The position numbers and the translations under genes were made by a program. A model generated the notes under the pieces. It searched no databases. It had not been told where the DNA came from and saw only the letters and a program-made list of their open reading frames with translations. Shown one piece after another: positions 1 through 9,963 of a stretch of DNA of 64,000 nt. The stretch covers positions 25,544,001-25,608,000 of the forward strand of contig OX637295.1 in the NCBI GenBank assembly GCA_951799445.1, given 5' to 3'. Position 1 is the stretch's first letter, and each line of letters starts with the position of its first letter. This DNA comes from Pseudisothecium myosuroides (taxonomy: Eukaryota; Streptophyta; Bryopsida; Hypnales; Lembophyllaceae).

Positions 1-3000
1 AAACTCAGAAAATGTCTTTGTAGCCACAAGAGCTACAACAGCTCAACAAAATTTACTAAACAATCAAATTTCTGATAATTTTGAAAGTGAACTGGAAGTA
101 CCTAAAATTAAAATGCCAAGAGCATCTTTACAACCAAATTTAACACAAGAAAAAGAAGTGATACCTCCAGTAGAAATCACTTTAGATTCCAACCATCCTA
201 ATAAAGAAATGACTTGGAAGGAAATGCAAGAAAAATTTCTTAAACAACCTAGTCAACCCCAATCAACTATACCACCACAAGTCATAAATCCACCAGTAAA
301 TTAACCAACAATTTTTGCTAATACTATCCCTAGTTTTTATCAAATTCTTGCAAAGAGAATAAATTTAAAAAGTCAAGTTCCACCAAAACGTAAAATGCCT
401 AGATCTATGAAATTAGCATCTGGAATGGAACCATATGATGTTTTGGCTAACCTTGATAAAATTCAACCTGAAATTAGTATGAAACAATTACTAGCAATTT
501 CTCCTAAATGCATAAGTGATTTGAGTACAGCATTAGTGAGAAAAAGGGTTAAACCTTTGGAAATTCATGAAATTTCCATGGATCCAGGAGCCCCTACGGT
601 AGATGTAATAATTGATGGATCTTTAATAAATGGAGTTCAAATTGATAGTGGATCTAGTGTTAATCTCATGAACTTCGAGACTATGGAAGAATTGGGATTA
701 ACCACTATGACCTCAACTCCAATTATTTTAAGAATGGCTGACCAAAGTAGAGTTAAACCTATGGGAATCCTAACACAAATTGTGACAACCATAGGTGGGA
801 TAGACTATAAAGTTGATTACATAGTGTTCAAACTCACAGAGTCTATTTCCTCTTATCCCATTTTATTGGGAAGACCATGGTTATACTCAGCAAAAGCGAG
901 AGATGACTGGGGCAAAGGAACCTTAACCATAGGTAAAGGACAAAATAGAATTATTTTGCCTCTTTTTCCCACAAAATATGGGGGTGAAACCCAGGAGGAA
1001 GGAACTAGTGTCACCTCAGAAAACCAAACGGATAATGAGAGTGAAACTAGTGAGGAAGAACAAACACAAAAAGTTAATAAAGAAATGCCTTATAAAAGTA
1101 TTGGATTAGGTGAATATTTCACCCCACTAGCAAACATAGAAGATTCAGATGATGCTATTTTGGCATGGGAAAATTTTGAAGTCCTAAATATAGGTATTGA
1201 TGAAAATTCAGAGTTAGAACCCGAATCCCAATCTGATGAAAGAGAAATAGATGATATGTTTGTTCATAGTGATACCACTCCTTTACAAAGAAAAGACTTT
1301 AAAGAATCTTTAAACATACCATTACAAGACATGAATTTAGGAACTAATGAAAATCCTAAAATTATCAGAGTCTATTCTAAAATGACCAAAGTCGAATTTA
1401 AATATTGGTCTAACTTCTTTAAAAGACATAGAAGTTCATTTGCATGGAACTATATGGATTTAAAAGGTGTTCCACCTGAAATTTGTGAACACAAAATAGT
1501 GTTAGAACCTGATTCTAAACCAGTGAGGCAAAGACAATATAGGATGAATCCCAAATATTCCTTAATGGTCAAAGAGGAAATTGACAAGCTTTTAGCTTGT
1601 GGATTTATCTTTGAAGTACCATATAGTGAATGGGTATCTCCAATTGTCGTAGTTCCTAAAAAGAATGGAAAACTTAGAATATGTCAAGATTAATGAAAAT
1701 TAAATAGTGTAACCAAAAAAGATTACTTTCCTTTACCTTTTACAGACACACTATTAGATGGAGTTGCAGGTCATGAATGCTATTCCTTTATGTACGGATT
1801 TTCTGGATATAATCAAATCCAAATTGCTCAAATTTATAGGCTATTAACTGCCTTTACTACTGACTGGGGTATTTATGCCCATACCAAAATGCCATTTGGT
1901 TTGTGTAATGCCCCAGCCACCTTTCAAAGGTTAATGACCATAGCCTTTCAATTATATCTGAGAAAATTTATGGAAATATTTTTAGATGATTTCTACGTCT
2001 ATAGCACAAAAGATAAACATGCAGAATGTCTAGAAAAATGTTTTGTCCAGTGTGAGAAATATGGTATATCTATTAATGCAGCTAAGTCCTAATTTGTTGT
2101 ACCTTTTGGCAAATTGGTAGGTCACATCGTCTCTAGCCAAGGCATTGCCACAGACCCAGATAAAGTTGCTATTAGAGTCCAATTATCTCAGCCTAATACC
2201 ATTACAGAAGTTAGAGCCTTTTTAGGTCATGTTGGGTATTATAGGCGATACATATACAAGTATGCCAATATAGCAATACCTCTGACCGAATTAACTAAAA
2301 AGACTGAAACTCCTCCTATTTGGACAGAAGCATGTACAAAAGCATTTGAAACTTTAAAACACAAATTAACAACTGTACCCGTCTTAATTCCCCCTCATTG
2401 GGATAAAGATTTTGAGGTATATGTTGATGCATCTAATGTTGCAATAGGAAGTGTGTTAAGTCAAAAAGATGAAAAAGGACATGATAGACCTATTTATTTT
2501 GCAAGTCGTCAATTAGCGGCTGCAAAAAAGAATTACACAGTGACTGAAAGAGAGGCCTTAGGAATGATCTTCTCAGTCCAAAAATATAGACATTATCTAT
2601 TGGGCTATAAATTTGTTTTTCATGTAGATCATGATGCCTTGAAATACATGATAAATAAACCTCAATTGAGTGGTCGAATTGCTAGATGGGTCCTATTACT
2701 ACAGGAATTTAACTTCACTATCCAGGTTAGACCAAGAAAAAGTCATGCTAATGCTGACCACCTTTCCAGAATAAACCAAGAAATAGGCAGTGAACCTATT
2801 AATGATGAATTTCCAGATGCTGCCTTATTTCAAGTTGAGGTTATATCTACAGAATATGCAAACATTATTCATTTTCTTTCCACGGGACAATTCCCTTTAG
2901 AATATTTTGATAAACAAAAGAAAATGTTAGCCTATAAAACTAGCCCTTATACCCTAATTGGTGGGATGCTTTATAAAAAGGGAAAAGATGAAATACTAAG

Positions 3001-3746
3001 ACGATGTATTAATCCTAGTGAAGTACCGTTAGTCCTAGAAGGCTGCCACACCTATGTTTGTGGAGGGCACTTTGCAGGATTAGTCATTGCCCAGAAAGCA
3101 TTGCAATCAGGCTATTGGTGGCCCACAATGTTTTCTGATGCAGCAGTATATACACGAAAATGTGATCCCTGCGAGAGAGTAGGAAAACCCACACCCACTA
3201 CTGCTATGCCCTTAGTCCCAATTTTAGCCCAAATTCCATTTGAAAAATGGGGCATAGACTTTGTAGGTCCAATTAACCCACCAAGTCGAGAAGGAAGAAA
3301 AAGATATATCTTTGTGGCAACTGAGTATGTAACTAAATGGGCTGAGGCCCTTGCCAGAAGAAATGACGATGCCAATACAGTGGCTAAATTCTTATATGAG
3401 AATATTATTACCCGATTTGGTTGCCCCAAAGAATTGGTTAGTGATAGGGGTACCCATTTTATAAATGACACCATTACAAAATTAACCAAAAAATATTTTA
3501 TAAAACATAGGAAAACCAGTCCTTATCATCCAAGAGCAAATGGACAAACTGAAAAGACCAATGGTATTTTGTGTAAAATTATTACCAAAACAGTCCAAGG
3601 GTCTAATATAGATTGGGATGCAAGAGTCCTAGATGCTTTATGGGCTTATAGGACTACTTACAAAGTTACCACTAAAAATACTCCTTTTCAACTAGTCTAT
3701 GGACAAGAAGCAATTCTACCAATTGAATTGGAAGTACAATCTTTAA
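1..3746 (+). pseudogene. Ty3/gypsy retrotransposon gag-pol, 5' and central part, interrupted by a piggyBac element
   Basis: One reading frame (codons starting at position 2) runs from the window edge to the transposon junction at 3746. In order it shows a gag/spacer tail and an aspartic protease with the Asp-Ser-Gly triad near 644-652. Reverse transcriptase follows: its core begins near 1580 and has an Ile-Phe-Leu-Asp-Asp-Phe active-site box near 1976-1993. RNase H starts near 2400. The integrase has an HHCC zinc finger (about 3045-3175) and a DDE core (about 3240-3600). The frame is broken by TAA at 302, adjacent TAA and TGA at 1691-1696, and TAA at 2090. All pieces stay in the same frame, so these are point lesions rather than indels. 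The LDDF box resembles Athila-like gypsy elements more than chromoviruses; that lineage call is an inference. The 5' LTR and the start of gag lie outside the window. Confidence 0.93.
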
Positions 3747-3762
3747 CCCTTTACTGTCTAGG
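3747..3762 (+). repeat. piggyBac left terminal inverted repeat (16 bp)
   Basis: CCCTTTACTGTCTAGG, directly after TTAA at 3743-3746. It is identical to the reverse complement of 9485-9500, and similarity stops at base 17. The CCC start beside TTAA is the piggyBac pattern. Confidence 0.95.
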
Positions 3763-5014
3763 TTCAAATTTGGACTACCTGTGTTTTTCAGGGCAGCTAC
3801 GGTAATGAAGCCATTTACGGTTGATTGGCGTGTCTTGAAATAAATCCAACCGGTCAAAATGAAGTTAACTTAGAGGTCTTGGACTTGGCAAATTTTGGCA
3901 CAGAACAAGAAGGTTTAGGACATTCGACTGGGCTGTATAAAAGCATCCAAAGCTTCGTGGCTTCAAACATACGGTGCACTTGATGAGCTCCTTGCTCCGA
4001 CACTGCTGCGATTCAAGCTTCTTTGTCAATACAAAATCTGAGGGCTAACGAGCTAGGAAGCAAACGAGGCAATTGCCATATGAATCAGTGGACAATATTA
4101 TCGTCTGCCTTACCCCGATTGCTGGAAGGTGAGGTTGTATACGCTACGAATACGGTAAGCTTTTCCTAAAGGTGGACCTCCGAAGCATTCTTTTGAAGAT
4201 CAGATGCGGTTAGTCGTTCAACAGAAGACAGTACTTGTCTGCAAGTATGCTCTCTACGATAACTTTGGCTCCGATGGAGGAAAAAAGCACAAAATACGTC
4301 CCAGGACGTGTGCACATACACTGCAGCTACATCTTTCTCGGACGGCTCTCTTTTCTTGACAATCGTCTGATCTGGCACGCTTCTTTCAGGCAACGTGATG
4401 ACAACGTCCATCCGCAGAACGAATGCTGGACACATGATACCAACGAAAATGACTTGGGGAGCGCGGTTGTGAACTCATACAGGACAAAACATCAACACTT
4501 GGGAGCGCCATGTACAAACTTCAGCTGAAATGAGAGCCGTTAGGGTTCGGGGTTGGATCAGGCAACCGGAATGCAATCCACAGACATGTTCAATGTGATT
4601 TGATAACAACGTAGTATCTTTGAATAACAATTACAGAATTTGGATTCCACATCAAGACAACTTCCTACCTCCTATTCTGACAATGCTGCTAACAAGGAGA
4701 ACTAAAAGAATACTACAAGCTCTGAGCAAAAAACTGCGGTGCGAAAATTTCAAAGCCGACAGGTACATGCGAAGTGAAAAAATGCCCGGATTCCCAGAGC
4801 CTAAATAGCTGCTGTGAACTCCGCTGCACAAACCTCGATGATCTTCAACATTGAGTGGAGGAGGAAAAAACGTCAACAACTGATTCACTGTGGCGGCCAA
4901 GTGGATGCTCCACTTCCTCGTCCACTCTCGCGCCAACGACGAAGCATCGACCTGAATCCCGACATCTGCCACAAGGCAGCCACCTCTACAAAACCTGGAT
5001 GGCACACAAATTAG
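3763..5014. other. piggyBac left internal region, no convincing gene
   Basis: This stretch lies between the left inverted repeat and the end of the transposase frame, so on the minus strand it is the transposase 3' flank. It contains only short overlapping open frames on both strands, with no recognisable domain. Subterminal transposase-binding sites would be expected near its left end, but I cannot point to one. Confidence 0.6.
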
Positions 5015-8000
5015 TTACAGACCATGCCGGTCGTGAAACATGCAGTAACAAGAGCCAAGACACATGCTTATTTCGCACGGAGGGCAGAAGTGATGCGTCC
5101 GTTTGCCACACATTGAACACTTCCGGCGCTCTGTACGATGCTCTGTGTGGCATCGCTGCTTTGATCGACGGAGACAGAGAGAAGGCTCTTCGCGACGTTC
5201 AGCACAGGTGGTGAGAGAACCGTGTCCCATGAGCTTGAATGATACCAGCAACTGGAAATCAGCATGGGTCACAGGCTTGCGGCTATGTCGCTTACAACAC
5301 ATCTTGTACAAGAGATAAGCATTCGTCAGGGTAGAGTCCAGGCCCATCTAGAATACTTTATGCCACCACTTCTTGGTAGCAAGAGCTGCGGAATAACTTT
5401 GACGAAGCTGATCTTGCACATCGATACCTCGCATGTACCTGCTGTACAGGATCTGCATGGGAGGGGTGGATACAGTAAACTTTGAGGCACTGGAGTTTCT
5501 ATCCACTGTAGTTTGGGGAGAAACGGGATCAATGGCAGTGCTCAAAAAACGAACTCCCTTGCAGTCGGACCAATGCACACAAGCCATTGCTCTGTCTCGG
5601 TGCATCCGAATGTGCATAGTTCCCCGAGGCTCAGTGGTCCCAGTGAATAAGGACTTCAGGATCCCTAACCGATCCAACCTCACAATCCCCACAGCATAGA
5701 ATCCTCGCAGCAACAGATCCTCATAGAGCTCGGGAGAGGTAAAGAAATTGTCTGTTGCGACTGTATACCAAAATCCATCCATACCATGGAGCAAACTGCT
5801 CACAATTCCAGCCCCTGAGCCATACTTGAAGCCACGAGTGATAGGTCCAGGGCCTGGTTTGAATGTCGCGCCTATGTAGGGCTCAAGGCGCAAGACGTAC
5901 CGGGTTGTTGAACATCCCAATGCCCACAGCTTAATCCCATGCGGTATTGGTTTAGCTGGCATGAACTGTTTTATCCCGCAGAAGCGTCCATTGTATGCAA
6001 TCATGCATTCATCTACACATTTGTAAGGACTAGGATTGTAATGGGCACGATAATTCTTACACAAGGTATCCAACAGCCATCGACACTTCCCAACCGGATC
6101 GTAATGTAAGGACTTCTTGTCGGTTATGAACGTTGCCTTGTTTGTCAAATGGAGGCACCTACAAATGTGTTCAAACCGCGCGCGTCTCATTGTCTGCGAC
6201 ACCTCTTCGCAGTACAAGGTTGAACATTGTTGCTTCCAATAGTCTCGAACTACTGGTTTTTTACGTACCCCCATCAAGGCACATATACCGATGAACCTCC
6301 GACATTCTGAAATGGAGATGGGCAACCCTCCGTCTTCGCCACCCTTCCTCTTCCCTGTCTTGGGATCAATGTAACGAGCGTAAGAGTTGCTCTCAGCGAC
6401 TATTTTTCGTTGAATAACGTCATCCCACAGGAGGAGTAAATACCTTACTGGGTCCAACATATCATGTGGCACTAAATCCGTCGGACCGGGTGTGGGACCG
6501 CAAAATTTTTGACGAGGCTTCAACTGCCACGACGGTGCATGCCAGTTACTCTCATGGTATCGTTCTGCAAAGGTCTCCACCGGAGCTACAACGCTGTGTA
6601 TGCCCAAGTCCGCAAGCAAATGAGATGCTTGGTCTTCTTCGTGGTCCGACTCGGAATTGCCGTCGGAGTAGGCCTCCTGAGGGAACTCCTGATCTGCTTC
6701 ACTGGGAGCCCAATCAGAGTTTTCATGGTCCGACAGGAATGCTGTGTCCTTCCCCAGCGATGCCGGATATTCATGTTCGGGACAATCAGGAACCGCCTTG
6801 GGAACCGTCTTTTTCTTCCTTCGTCGCCTCTGACTGTCATCGACGTTGGCAGGTCCGCGGTTGTGCATGGGAGGGGCAAGCCGTTCTTGTACATCCGGAA
6901 TGTCGCCGTTCTCATCAGTGGTGACTACGGCATTGTCCATTGCTGCAAGTGCAGCAGCACGGGCGCCTTTCCGATTGCGAGGTACATTTATATCTGAAGC
7001 CTCTCCTTTCGCAGCTTGTTCCGGACTCTCACAAGCTAGTACTGGAACCTCTTGTATTCCAAAACTACCCACATCTACTAAGTAGTGAGGTTGCTCACCT
7101 TTGGGGACATAGACAAGGTCTAAGACACGACCTTCAACATATGGCACTGGACTTGGGATGTACTCGCCTCTCCAAACAAGAGACGTCATACGAATGAAAA
7201 CTTGGAGGCCATAAAATTCACCTGAATTACTGATGGGCTGCACAGGTCCTTCGTTGTTGTCACCACATCCGTTTGCCAAGCGATCCCCATCATGTTGCAG
7301 TCGCTTGTGACTGCAATTGAACCCGCAAATTTTCCTCTTCTTCTTCAATCCTCTAAGGGCTCCACAGGTAGGCGGACATGCATGTGAGTCTACTGGATTA
7401 GAGTCTTCTTCATACAAAGTGGGATTGACGGGGGTTTCTCCACAACCATGGACCGCAGATAAATCCACCACTTCCATGGAAGCCAACAAGTTCTTCACAA
7501 CGTTGGAGACCAATTCAGTAGTGTTGGCATCTGCCACACTTTCAAGGTGCGATGTATCTTCAGCCACAACAAGTTTTTCTTTCGCAGGAGATGGGACTCC
7601 ACCGAACAAGTGCGTCACTAATCTCGAACGTGGTGAAAACTTAATCTTCGATCTGGCTCTCGTGAGGGGGTGTGTGAAGAATGCGGGATTCGAAGGCAGC
7701 AAGCGTGCACTGTCTTGTGTTGCCTCTTCAGCTAGCATCGGTTCCTTCACGGGAGAGACGTCAATCGTTGCAGCCTTTGCAGCCGATTTTCCCATGGCCT
7801 TCAATTTCTTCCTTTGTACGATACGTCGATGTGTTGAAGGCGCGATGGCTGCCTTCCGGCTCACCCGTATCGCTGCCCTCGAACGCCGTTGGAATAGTGC
7901 AAGTTCCCCTGATGTTTTTTGTACCTTGGGCGATTGGACTATGGGACTTCTGATTGATTCACCAACCTCCCTCTTCGACGCCATCAATTGCTCCTGCCGC

Positions 8001-8767
8001 TTCTTCGTGGAATCCCGGATGAACTCGTCGTCAATGGTACCAGGCTTTCTACCACGAGCAGCTCGGTTGGCATTGACGCGCCTCTCCGTAGTCACATCCG
8101 CCACATGGTCATTCCTCTGCTTCGCGGATGGAAGTTTGATTTCAGCTGCAATGACACGTTGTTGCTTCACTCCACTCACACCCTCGCTGGCATTGGTCCA
8201 TCTTGGAAGTTGAAATGTGCCCCAATCTATGGGAAAAAATTCGTCTTCAATGCTGAAGACTGCATGAGCAGAGGGCGTACTTTCTACGGTAGTGTGATCA
8301 GGATGTGGGTGTCCCACAGCGTGACACAAACACCAGCAAGGCGTTTCAATTGTCAGGATACACTTGCAAGCAGAGCAAGGAATTGAGTCCTTCTGGAAAT
8401 CCATCGGGGCTTCCCTCTGGGCAACATTCTTTCCAACCCAACAGCGTAGCATCGTGTTTCCTAAACCTGAATCTGCACACTCTATTGTCACATGCAACAA
8501 AGGAACTTGATGAACCTGCAGGTGGAGGGATGGAAAGCAAATAAGCCCGATCAAGCATGCCTTGAATGATACAAATTTGTGTGGTATCAACACCGAGCGG
8601 ATGCAACCAACGTTCAACTTCTTCAGCTGCGTTGGCATGTTCAGCGGGAGGAGGTGGTGGTGTCGGCCATCGACTGCATGGAATCCTGGAACTGCCACGC
8701 GGGTCGCGACCCCGGCGACCTCCAACCCCAACCTGTCCATCCTCCACTCCTCCACTACGTCTCTCAT
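5015..8767 (-). pseudogene. piggyBac-type transposase (DDE_Tnp_1_7 family) with one in-frame TAG
   Basis: The transposase would cut and paste the element at TTAA sites. The minus-strand frame opens at an ATG at 8767. It carries a basic, low-complexity N-terminal region of about 750 residues and an acidic stretch, then the catalytic core from about 6505. The three catalytic aspartates are visible: Val-Asp-Glu-Cys (Asp codon 6011-6013), Thr-Asp-Asn-Phe-Phe-Thr-Ser (5750-5752) and Arg-Gly-Ile-Asp-Val-Gln-Asp-Gln (5420-5422). A TAG at 5348-5350 follows Lys-Trp-Trp-His-Lys-Val-Phe, where the family normally continues with an aromatic residue. The same frame then runs on to 5015. That last part contains the Asn-Ala-Tyr motif and the Cys-rich C-terminal zinc-binding domain (about 5030-5125). 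The N-terminus is uncertain: an overlapping frame at 8346-8846 also looks protein-like. No catalytic residue is missing. Confidence 0.9.
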
Positions 8768-9484
8768 GAGCAAAATTGTTCATGACTTGAACAACAAAAA
8801 CCTCCACAGTACGCCCGGATTCCTCCCAGCAATGCTTCAACAACAAAACGAGCGCTTGAACAATCCCACCTCTCCTATAAATGATGTTCCAGAGACCCTA
8901 AACCGCCTCCTCTCAGCATCCAAGGCAGGGTACAATCCGTCCTCCACTCTCTCCTCTAACAACTTGGAATCCCTGCGTTGCATCCGTGCAGGATTGGACC
9001 CTTTGCGATGCGTCAGTGACAAGCATACGGAGCCTTCTTTGTCGACGACAGTGGCCCCTGAAGCTCATGAAACTGCTTTGTGAAGACGCTACATGTCCCC
9101 TTCAATTCGGAGCCGTTGCAGTACTTTCCCGTGGTTCCCACATGGGAGCAATGAAGGGCACGCAAGAGAGCCATGTCTCCATGATATGTTCCCAATGTCC
9201 CATGCACGACAGAATTGAGAGCTCCAGTCGTGGACAGAAGGCCACGCTGTCCATCTTTATGGCGTATTAGAATACAATCTTTCAGAAGAAGCCAGTCCGT
9301 ATTTTTCTGTGACCCAGTATAATTCTTTATAGCTTCAATTGCTCATATGGAAATGCAAATCCAATTGCAGTACTAGTTTTCTGATCCAGTGCCCCTAAAC
9401 CCCCATTCTCTTCATTTTGTCATTTGCCACATGCAGCTATCCTTTTAGTTGGTAGTAGTACTTGACAAAGCCTGTTTCGGGTCT
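8768..9484. other. piggyBac right internal region (transposase 5' flank)
   Basis: This lies between the transposase start and the right inverted repeat and should hold the promoter and 5' leader on the minus strand. A minus-strand open frame at 8837-9022 and the one at 8346-8846 cover part of it, so extra N-terminal coding sequence is possible. I see no clear TATA element. Confidence 0.5.
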
Positions 9485-9500
9485 CCTAGACAGTAAAGGG
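9485..9500 (-). repeat. piggyBac right terminal inverted repeat (16 bp)
   Basis: CCTAGACAGTAAAGGG, directly before TTAA at 9501-9504. It is a perfect inverted match to 3747-3762. Confidence 0.95.
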
Positions 9501-9860
9501 TTAAGAATTGCCCTAGATCATAGACTAGGTGATATGGAATCTTTACAAGAGAGAATGGTCATGTTGGAAAAATTAGATGAAACTAGACGTCAAGCCTATC
9601 TAAATACTTTGGCTATTCAAAATAGAAGAAAAAGTTACTATGATAGTAAACTTATCCCCAAGAATTTGTTACCGGATGATTTAGTTCTTTTATTTGATAG
9701 TCGAATCCAAAAATTTCCGGGCAAATTCAAAATGAGGTGGTTTGGTCCATATAAGGTTTTGAATTCCTACCCAAATGGGTCGGGCGAATTACAAGACTTT
9801 GCTGGAAAAACCCACTCTACCCGCTACAATGGCTACCGTCTTAAACCATATATAACTTGA
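9501..9860 (+). pseudogene. Ty3/gypsy pol, C-terminal end of integrase (downstream of the piggyBac insertion)
   Basis: This is the continuation of the pol frame cut at 3746. From the TTAA duplication it reads Leu-Arg-Ile-Ala-Leu-Asp, then a helical segment and the integrase C-terminal SH3-like part with Lys-Phe-Lys-Met-Arg-Trp-Phe-Gly-Pro-Tyr-Lys-Val. It ends Arg-Leu-Lys-Pro-Tyr and a stop at 9858-9860. This is the usual end of plant gypsy pol, and no chromodomain follows. The segment itself contains no stop or frameshift. Confidence 0.92.
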
Positions 9861-9876
9861 GGGCAAGTTATGGTTT

Positions 9877-9885
9877 AAGTGGGGG
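9877..9885 (+). promoter_or_regulatory. Candidate polypurine tract after gypsy pol
   Basis: AAGTGGGGG lies 16 bases after the pol stop, the position and composition of a plus-strand primer at the edge of a 3' LTR. The following TCACATT is not a canonical TG start, so the LTR boundary is not established. The 5' LTR is outside the window for comparison. Confidence 0.45.
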
Positions 9886-9927
9886 TCACATTGGAAAAAT
9901 TGAAACTTTTAAGTGTCCAAGCCTTTT

Positions 9928-9963
9928 AAAAACAAAACAAAAACAAAAACAAAAACAAAAAAA
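9928..9963 (+). repeat. A-rich (AAAAAC)n simple repeat
   Basis: Several tandem units of AAAAC/AAAAAC just downstream of the gypsy pol end. Confidence 0.85.

Larger units (their letters stand above)
3747..9500 (-). mobile_element. piggyBac-like DNA transposon, full length, nested in the gypsy integrase
   Basis: The element starts CCCTTTACTGTCTAGG and ends with the exact reverse complement, CCTAGACAGTAAAGGG. It is flanked on both sides by TTAA (3743-3746 and 9501-9504), the target duplication that defines piggyBac. If one TTAA copy and the element are ignored, the gypsy integrase frame reads straight across (Ser-Leu then Arg-Ile-Ala-Leu), so nothing else was lost or gained on insertion. The element is 5754 bp, about twice the length of the classical insect piggyBac, mainly because the transposase has a long N-terminal part. 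It carries one gene on the minus strand. The insertion is younger than the gypsy copy. Perfect ends and target duplication suggest it has not aged greatly. Confidence 0.96.

Noticed and set aside
3112..3489. Minus-strand frame of 125 codons
   Set aside because: Antisense shadow of the gypsy integrase core.
6466..6997. Two overlapping plus-strand frames of about 150-160 codons
   Set aside because: Antisense to the transposase core. They exist because that region is open and GC-rich.
7317..8213. Plus-strand open frame of 298 codons
   Set aside because: It lies entirely antisense to the transposase N-terminal region, and its composition mirrors that frame. No domain and no independent support.
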